The notes under the pieces are model-generated. The model was not told where the DNA came from, ran no database searches, and saw only the letters and a program-made list of their open reading frames with translations. A program made the position numbers and the translations under genes. Positions 56,315 through 64,000 of a DNA stretch of 64,000 nt are shown here, one piece after another (positions within the stretch are counted from its first letter, which is position 1; each line of letters starts with the position of its first letter). The stretch comes from Peronospora farinosa (Eukaryota > Oomycota > Peronosporomycetes > Peronosporales > Peronosporaceae), in contig CANTFK010000343.1 of NCBI GenBank assembly GCA_947646735.1, positions 248,001 through 312,000 of the forward strand. Direction: 5' to 3'.

Positions 56315-58285
56315 TGCTCGCTGCCTTGTCGCTTTAGGTGTAAAACTGATTCTGCGTGTGCTTTGTTTGTGGATGAGGAAATGAAAGAATCTGGATGTGA
56401 CGGATTCACTTTCTGAAATGAGGGACATCTAAAATTGGGATGTAGAATATACTTGTGCAAGTCGATCGATCGATTGTGCAAGATAGATATGTTGTTGTAA
56501 AAAATAGACCTTTGATATAGAATGAGTGCCACGGAAAAAGATCCACAACCCATCTTCAATGACGTGGATGGCAGGACTTGCAGCTGCCCAGTGCCATGCC
56601 CGACACGACGATCGCACGTTGCTCACAGCTAGATTCAAAGAGGCTAATGGTTGATACAGCTGCTATAAATAGAAACTGCAGTAGATATTTGACCATCACG
56701 TTACGTGCTTTTTTTGTTTGATGGACAAGCATTAATATATCTGTTCTTACATAATATCATTTGTTAAAGGAGCAATTGTGGTTAAAATCATCAGAAATAT
56801 TTTTGTAACTTATTATTTTACAAAGGGACATTAAAGACAGACGACTGTGCGTCTCAAGTTTTAACGGCTGGCAAGAGATTCAACATCGTCCCATGAGCAC
56901 GCTCACTTAGTCGGCCCAGTCCCAGCGCCTGACGCAGCTTCGCAAATTGCTGACAAATGATTTCATCATTTTAATTTCCTGTTGCTACGATGGCGTCAGT
57001 GCCATTCGGAGTGACGTTTATGATGGGCTTTGATGTGTCACCAATTTCACGGCCTGCCGGATACACAGGTATACATACATACACACACACGTCTCACATG
57101 CTGATGGGATGTATACTGCCTCTTTTTTGTGTGGTTATATTTAGCTTTTGTCTTTCGGCGAAATAATTTGTAGTGCCGGAAATATTTGCGAACTGCTACG
57201 GAACATTCCGTGCATTGGCGATGAAGACAGTGGGTACGGTAATGCCATGAATGAAAAGAGGACCGTTGCAGCGTAGTGTTCGGGCGATCATGGCCGGTAT
57301 CATATTGGGAGACCAAGTGTGGGCCAAAGCGATGTGGACATACTGATTATGCTGATGTCGCGAAGTTGAGTAAGTCAAGGTCAAGAAAAGATAGTGCGAG
57401 CTTAAGTACCGGTACAATTAGCCTGGGCCTGGCAAGGCATGGTCTTTCCACGGAGCGACGGGACTGGACAGCAGGAGTGTCTCCGCGCCAAGAAAGAGGA
57501 CGACAGTTTTAAGGATCGCAGGACCTCTGGAAATACTATTCAGCAGCTGATTGAACCTTTGCTGTCATCGACATTACCGGACCCTGATGGTGGGCAGCAG
57601 CAGTACACAACGGAGCTTGAAAGCCTGGCATCAAAGACGATCAGCTGGACCGACAACGAAGGAATGGGTGGTGGAGCTCTCTCGGCCACTTCGTCACTCA
57701 CGCCGGGCAATGACACTATAGGAAGAAGCATTCAGGTCCGCGTACTCTTAAGCCAACAATTCATGGAGTGTGGACTAGCAGGGGAAAGATTCAAATCCAC
57801 GGAAGTATGACAAGATTTGGTTCTGCACTATAGCGAAACTGTAACTGCATCGGATTGGAGATCGTACGTACTCCTTCTTTATTACGACGGTAGGCGCAAC
57901 CACGCACCAACAAGCCAAGCTGCGACGTTGGGGGTAGCGATTTTGCTGATCGCACCGAGCGTAGCTGTGGGTGAAGGGCTTTAAGAACGAAAAGACATAC
58001 GTCTACGCCACTCCCCGTAGCGTGGTCGACACTTTCGCGAATAAACGCGCATTTTTGATAAACGGGCCGCTCGAGCAGACATAGACAACGGCACACGTCT
58101 GCTGGTATGCTGCATTATACAATCGAGCACCGGCGTTGCTAACCAGGCTTGATAATTAGACGTGTCATAATTCTTATGATTATCGAAGATATGTCTGTGA
58201 GGAATTTCCTCGATCTTCTGCCATCACTACGCCGAATACCTACTCATTGCTCAATCTTGACGGGCTTCTCGAGGGAGGCGAGCTC
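56315..58285. other. Intergenic stretch with uninterpreted ORFs
   Basis: Plus-strand frames at 57276-57512 and 57439-57810 (Ser/Thr/Gln-rich, up to 123 codons) and a possible small spliced frame starting at 56992 with a donor near 57070 and acceptor near 57170 look partly protein-like, but I recognise no domain and cannot assemble a gene. Confidence 0.35.
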
Positions 58286-58290
58286 GTTAC

Positions 58291-58670
58291 ATAATATTAA
58301 CACTTATACAGTATGAAGTGTCAGTAAAATATTATCAGAACTAATATACTCGACATTATTATCTTTTCTTATAATATTTTCCTGATATAATGGCCTATAT
58401 CAACCACTGCGTTGATTAGTGACAGATGGACGCGCGCAATAAAAATGGTGAACACGAAGGCAACATACATATTTGTAGTTTAATATAGTTAAAACAGGGT
58501 TATAACCGATTCAGCATATTATCTAGTTTACTATATTAAATACAGTTTGCATATTCTTCACAACTAAGCGTTTGTTTAGTTGCTTAGCATCCTCTGACTC
58601 TTTGTGTAAGCGGGACACCTTCTTACAGTAGGTAGACTATACTGTTATCTGTATAATTGGAGGGTGCCCC
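58291..58670 (-). repeat. Family A repeat, copy 2 (no LTR insertion)
   Basis: 380 bp flanked on both sides by GTTAC (58286-58290, 58671-58675). Homologous to the outer parts of 49595-50637. It serves as the empty site for the solo LTR in copy 1. Confidence 0.7.
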
Positions 58671-58675
58671 GTTAC

Positions 58676-59640
58676 ACCTGGTAGCACTTCGTGGTCCGTT
58701 CACGACCATCGATCCTATTGCTATGGAACCAGCGAATGAGGAACGGCATAACGCAACGCGTGATGGATTTGGCCTTTTGAGTGATATCGAATGGCAGGCG
58801 GTATAGCTATTGCTGAAACTCTCGGCGAAGCCGCCGTCGGTGCCATGCTGCTCTTTCAAAGTAAAGACAAGTGTGGTGAAGTAAGCTCTTATAACTGTGT
58901 GACGAGACCCCAAACCACTTCCTATACGTACTGTCGACTTTCAAAGGAGGTTCCCCGATGCCTCGTATGGACCTTCTCTCACATCTGCAGTCTTAGAAAA
59001 ACTTGGGTGCGGATGTAGATGTCTGCCTTGAAAGGGGTATTTTTGGGGGGTCTCGAGTGAGTATGCTTCACTCGGTGGGCCAGTAGGTGGCCACTCGATC
59101 GATCTAGTCGATAGTGCACTTAGTCGATAGTGTGCTAAATCTTCAAGGAACTTGTCACTAGCCTTTCCTTGGTAGTCGCAGGGGTGTTAATCTCCTGGAC
59201 TTTACTTTGCTCCCAAACCGTCAGGTGAGGGAGGCCGCTTCCGATTGCGGATCTTTGGAGGGTGCTACTCGAGATGAATCCACAGGCCAAATAAATTCTG
59301 GTGTTCTTTTTGCACTTGATTCTAGCCGCACTAAACGGGGACGAAATGTATCCCTTCCCCGGAACAGATGGGCTGATCGAAACAAGTTCCTTTAAGCGTG
59401 ACGAAGTCGTGCCACGTAGTTTGCAAATTAATTGATATTTAATTATGGGGCCTATCTTTTAACGCCTCTACTTTATTCTTGCCTATAGCCTTGATTTATT
59501 GTGCTTAATGGCCAGGAGTAGTTCGATCTCGAGGGATCGATATCTACCGATGAAGGACCCGGCGCACGGTGCTAGTCTCCATGGCTATGCATGTGTGCTT
59601 GAATCCGAGCTTGACTAGCCGCCCGTAGGTTCTAGCTCAG
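58676..59640. other. Intergenic sequence without a supported gene
   Basis: No recognisable coding. The sequence TAGTCGATAGTG is repeated around 59107-59140. It grades into gypsy debris to the right. Confidence 0.5.
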
Positions 59641-61210
59641 TTGTGTTCTTGCTCGCTGATAATGGCTCTGAGTGCGGCACCTCCATCTTCGTGACCCTGA
59701 CTCTCGGCGTCGACTATTCACTACCGGTAACGTAGCTTCAAGGGTGTATTTAGCATCCCAACCATAGGTTAAATAGAATGGTGTCTCCCCCCACCGCACT
59801 CTGTCTTACGTAGGGTTCATCGCGAACGTCAATCGTACCGCATTTTCGTCCCAAAAACGCTATCCTATGTCGGAGACATACATCTTGATCGATCTAGTCA
59901 GGGTCTGGTCCATCTAGTACCGTTTGCCTGAGGTCGGTAGGCCATGGTCACTTGCTGACATTGCCGTACCATGCGACTAGACACCCGAAAGAGAATTCCG
60001 ACATAAATTCCGGTTCTAGAACGTGACGGATCGCCTCACTGGCCCCAAAACGGCAAAAACACGCTCCAGATATCCCTCGGCTACCGTCTGGGCCGTTCGT
60101 GAAGCACTATCACATATTTGGTAAACTGATCGACCTAGATCAAAGCTCCGTACTTTCTTTGTGGACCTAGGAAGAGAGGGAATGTATTCCATTGCTATGA
60201 TTAAAAGGGGTGCGTCGCTTTGACATTCCCAGTAGTCTTCCCTTGTAAGGTAGGTCTATCCTTAACGGTCTCACAATCCATGCAAAGACCCACATAGCTC
60301 TAAACACTCCGAAATGGACCTATCCAATGATAATACCGCCGAGTACGATGGTAGGTACGTCCAATTCCTTGGTATGATTATGATGAAGAATTTTAGTTTG
60401 AAGACTTTCAGGTGTTACCAATCTGGCTGTCACATCTCTGTCGTCTCCCTCAATTCTCTGGCTGGGGCAATAAACTATTAGCCCTTCTTCACTTATCTCG
60501 TAGTCTTCGGACATCTTACTGCATGCCCAAGCAGATTCTACAGACAGGTCACCCCAGTCTTCCTTCAAATATGCCTTTCAACTGTGTACCCAGCTCTCTT
60601 CTTCTTGCGCTTCTCGAATTCGGTTCACCCAAGGTCGTTATATTACGTCTTATTGCATAAAATCTTCTAAAATCTAATAGGAGACCGTGTAGAGTCAACG
60701 TGGATAACTTGACAAATGATATCCGGTCTTTAGGCACTCGCACCTCTGGTAATCGATTAATCTCTTCTATACCTGGCCACTCGATCTTCGGAATCGACTT
60801 ATCCTTTTCTAAATTGGAATCTGTACTGTATAGCTGGTCCGCGCTCTAATTTTGTAAGATCGTTTCATATGTAATTATCCTTGGTAGGGACACGACTAGA
60901 GCTTACTTAAAGATTTTTCCCGTAATGGGAATAATCTTGAGGCCTTACACTCAATCTCTCCACGCATCTGCTGTACGACATAATTGGCATCTCCACAGAT
61001 GATCAGTCGTCGTTGCTCTAAAGGCTTCAACAGGTCAAAACCCAGTAACATGCCCTCATATTCAGCCTCATTCACTGAAGACGTAGCGAGATACTTTAAG
61101 GAAGCCTCCGCTGTATCCCATGTAGGAAGTCTACATAAAAAAGCGCTACATCCCCCCACTTCCTTGTAACGCACGAGCGGACCAATCAAACTAATCACAT
61201 ACAATTTTTT
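59640..61210 (-). pseudogene. Decayed minus-strand gypsy pol relic (RNase H and integrase)
   Basis: On the minus strand, 61204-60896 reads as an RNase H domain (SSVNEAEYEGMLLGFDLL, IICGDANYVVQQM), 60568-60320 as the integrase zinc region (LIVYCPSQRIEGDDRD, VTPESLQTKILHH, closely like G1), and further left broken integrase core (FGASEAIRH near 60030, MAYRPQANGT near 59940, GWDAKYTLEAT near 59750) with many stops. It is the same family as G1 but retains the RNase H that G1 lacks. Confidence 0.75.
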
Positions 61211-61539
61211 TCGGATGTCGTTGTGGGTGTAGGTAGATCGATCGTTCGCCTTGCCTGCTTCTTAGGAGCAACTAAAGACAAAATCGAGCTCACAGGTAAG
61301 TGGCCACCAACGTTCCCAACACTCGGTCTTCACCTTTCTTGCACTAAATTTTACTAGGACACGAGGGCTGCCCAATCCCAGAAGACCCAGAAGAAGAAAT
61401 GGTTAACCATGCCAATGTCCAATGTCCGATGTCGTCGTCAGGATAATGAGAGGTTAAGTGGTCACCGTGAAACAATTTTCCAATATCCGCAACAATGCCA
61501 ACACATCCTGCCCCAGTACTGTAGTTCAACTCATTCGTC

Positions 61540-64000
61540 TAGAGGGCCCGCCTTGTGAAAGTTACCGGCGTAAGTACGCCTTCGTGATTTTGCTCTTATG
61601 GGTTGAAAAATGCTCCAGCAACATTCAACCGAGTGGTGGCTCACTTGATGCGTCAGCACTGTGCCTATGCACCCCATTACTTTGACGATGTGTTCGTGCA
61701 TAGTAGGGCGGAGGACGGTTTGAGCGCAATAGACGTCATTTAGACGCTGTGTTGCAGATTCTGGGTGACGTCCAATTATACGCTAACTTGCAAAAGTGCG
61801 TATTAGGGGTCCCCGAGATATCTGTGTTGGGTTGCATCGTAGGTGCACACGGTGTACGAGCAGACACAGAAAAGGTAAAGGCTATAAAGGAATGGCCAGT
61901 CCCACGTAATGTGAAGGATCTGCGCCAATTCCTTGGGCTCGCTAATTATTGCATACGTACAGCAAGAATTATGCGGAGCAGACTAAGCCATTGTCTGGCC
62001 TTTTGAAAAAGGATACAGAACGGACTTGGTCAAAGGAACAAGAAGATGCGTTCACATCAGTGAAGAAATCTCTTGTAGAGGCACCGGTCTTGGCAATTCT
62101 AGACGCGGATAAGCCCTTTATCGTCGTCTGCGATGCAAGCAATTTCGCAATCGGCAGCGCGCTCATGCAGAAGAATGAAAACGGCATTGACCGTGTCATT
62201 TCGTATCAGTCTCGGCTTTTGAAAGCTGCATATCTGAATTACCCTGTGCATGACAAGGAGCTACTTTCAATAAAGTATGCGCTTGTTAAGTTTCGGGTGC
62301 ACCTCTTGAGCACCGAACCTTTTGTGGTTTATACGGATCACGCATCACTGTGGACCACTATAAATTCACCGCACCTCTCTCCAAGAATGGCGAGATGGCT
62401 AACACTATTCTCTGAATTTAATTTCAAAGTTAGATATAAGCCAGGTAATTCGAATGTCTTCGCTGACGCGTTATCGCGCAGACCAGACTTCGAGGCAAGA
62501 CACCAGGAAAGTGTGTCTCGTGCGAAAGAACAAGTTGAGTCGTCAACATTTGCAGCCATGAAGGCCTACCATGTGACGAGCTCAATGGCCTCCGATATAA
62601 AGGAGTGTTACAGTCAGGACAAACATTGTCGCCTGCTGCTGGATTAATTTGGTGGACAAAAGGTTACCATTCCGTCGCACCTCAAAGCGAAACTAAATCG
62701 CTTTAGTTACAGTGATGGCCTGTTATGGCACCAGCTGTCACCCTGTGGTCCCTTGAGAATCTATGTCCCTCATAACACAGATCTCAAGCTAATGATACTT
62801 CACGAATGCCATGATGCGCCATCTAGTGGGCATCTGGGCCGTGAAATACATTCTTACGAGTGTTAGATTTATTTTGGTGGCCCCACCTATATCGGTGGGC
62901 GGCCAACTATATTCGCTTTGAGAAGAGTGTCAGCACATCAAGCCTGCACCTTCTAGCAGTTCGCCACTGAAGCCACTGCCGATTCCAACTAAATGTTGGA
63001 TGTCGGTCAGTTTGGACTTCATGTTTGGCTTACCGGCTGACCATAAAGGCAGGACGGGGCTCGTCGTTTTTGTAGACAGACTGAGCAAGATGGTGCATTT
63101 GGCACCATGTAGCATCAAGATCTCAGGAAAAGAGGCTGCTCTCTTGTTTCTGGATCACGTGTATCGACTACACGTGATGCCCGAATCCATAGTATCGGAC
63201 CGGGATCCGCGTTTTACGTCGGTTTTTGGCGACATGTGTTTGAGCTGCTGGGAAGTAAGCTCCACATGTCAACCGCTGATCATCCCCAGACCGATGGCCA
63301 AACAGAACGGGCCAATCGAGTCGTGGCGGATGTGTTGCGTATTGTAGCGACTCCTAAAGAATGGAGCAAGCGATTGCCATTCGTGGAGTTCGCTATTAAT
63401 AACAGTGTTTACGCCACTACGGGTGAAACACCGTTTTACATTAACGGACTGCGTCATCCTCGAGCGCCAGTCTCGTTTGTGCGCAGCCCGAGTCTTAGTG
63501 GGGGAGGGCCCCTCACTTCGCTCGGTGCGAATGCTAAAGAGGGTCAAAAGTTTTCCAAGTGACACTGCTAATTTAGCAGTGGTCACGACACCTATAGGTG
63601 TCACCGAGGAGGAACGGCAAGAAATGCCAGTGCTCCTTGATGATGACACTATAGTGTTATCAACAGCGTCGACCCATAAACGACCTCTTGGAGGCGTCAT
63701 CGGCGAGCTGGAAGCTAAAAGAGTGCGCGAAGCTCAGCGCTTTGTGAATGAGCGATTAGCCATCACACGTCAAGTCCGTGACGCGATGGCAAGGGCACAG
63801 GAAAAGCAAAAACAATATGCAGACCAGCATGGTCGCAAAAACAATGAACACTTTAGTGTGGGGGACAAAGTGCTATTAAGTACCAGAAAAACGCAATTTC
63901 TGTACTACCTGTTGGTACTACTAAGATATTGCCCCGATTCATTGGACCATTTACGGTGGTAAAGTAGGTTGAAGACCTAAACTATAGACTCACTCCCTCA
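61540..64000 (+). pseudogene. G2-type gypsy pol, broken, runs off the window
   Basis: RT remains near 61590-61760 (GLKNAPATFNRV, YFDDVFVHS), then the RT thumb (61749-61950), a frame change near 61950, and RNase H (FIVVCDASNFAIGSALMQ, VHDKELLSIKYAL, YTDHASL) to the FADALSRRPD end of the domain and a stop at 62645-62647. The integrase follows in several frames: zinc region near 62790-62870, LDFMFGLPADHKGRTG, SDRDPRFTS, HPQTDGQTERANRV, then the C-terminal tail (63640-63860) matching 10462-10700. Several stops and frameshifts make it inactive. Order RT-RH-IN marks Ty3/gypsy. Confidence 0.85.

Noticed and set aside
57047..57417. Overlapping minus-strand ORFs that look mildly membrane-protein-like
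   Set aside because: Short, overlapping in different frames, no splice model or family match could be built.

Overview
This window looks like nuclear DNA from an oomycete, most likely Peronosporales (Phytophthora or a downy mildew). The support is a Crinkler (CRN) effector with the LFLAK signature, a START-plus-variant-FYVE protein and a GBP-type GTPase fused to a PH domain. The genes are compact, with GT-AG introns of mostly 67-81 nt, and lie between large Ty3/gypsy and Ty1/copia LTR retrotransposons. Genus and species cannot be fixed from the sequence alone.

Repeat block 1 (1-13.1 kb). A long Ty3/gypsy element (G1) runs from the left edge to 10461. Its gag-pol is broken by three in-frame stops and two frameshifts and lacks RNase H. 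It carries an intact 748-codon ORF on the opposite strand between pol and the 3' LTR. G1 sits inside the pol of a second gypsy element (G2), whose 3' end (integrase tail, chromodomain, spacer, polypurine tract, LTR) fills 10462-13106. The G2 LTR is packed with stem-loops.

Effector block (13.1-25.0 kb). A CRN gene (14.1-16.6 kb, minus) has a P-loop NTPase region and an apparent frameshift before a nuclease-like tail; a fold-back element lies 12 bp upstream of its ATG. A tafazzin pseudogene follows. Then comes a structurally complete Ty1/copia element with identical 253-bp LTRs, a 5-bp target duplication and a primer site matching the anticodon arm of initiator tRNA-Met.

Housekeeping block (25.2-48.3 kb). 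In order: SAS-4/CPAP-like centriole protein, NDUFB10-like complex I subunit, an unrecognised coiled-coil protein, GBP-PH GTPase, RRP17/Nol12-like nucleolar protein, VPS15, CDC48/p97, Bax inhibitor-1 and DUS2-like tRNA-dihydrouridine synthase. Exon structures were solved for SAS-4, the nucleolar gene, BI-1 and DUS2 from splice sites and reading phase. Several neighbours are divergent with spacers below 200 bp.

Repeat block 2 (48.5-53.3 kb). A chimeric pseudogene joins a SAS-4 exon fragment to a CRN 3' fragment. Next is a repeat (family A) split by a solo G2-type LTR, then an inverted piece of the same LTR, then decayed sequence.

Right part (53.3-64 kb). A START-FYVE gene, a PLAC8-family gene, a second family A copy lacking the solo LTR (an empty site), a decayed minus-strand gypsy relic that keeps RNase H, and a G2-type gypsy pol that runs off the right edge.
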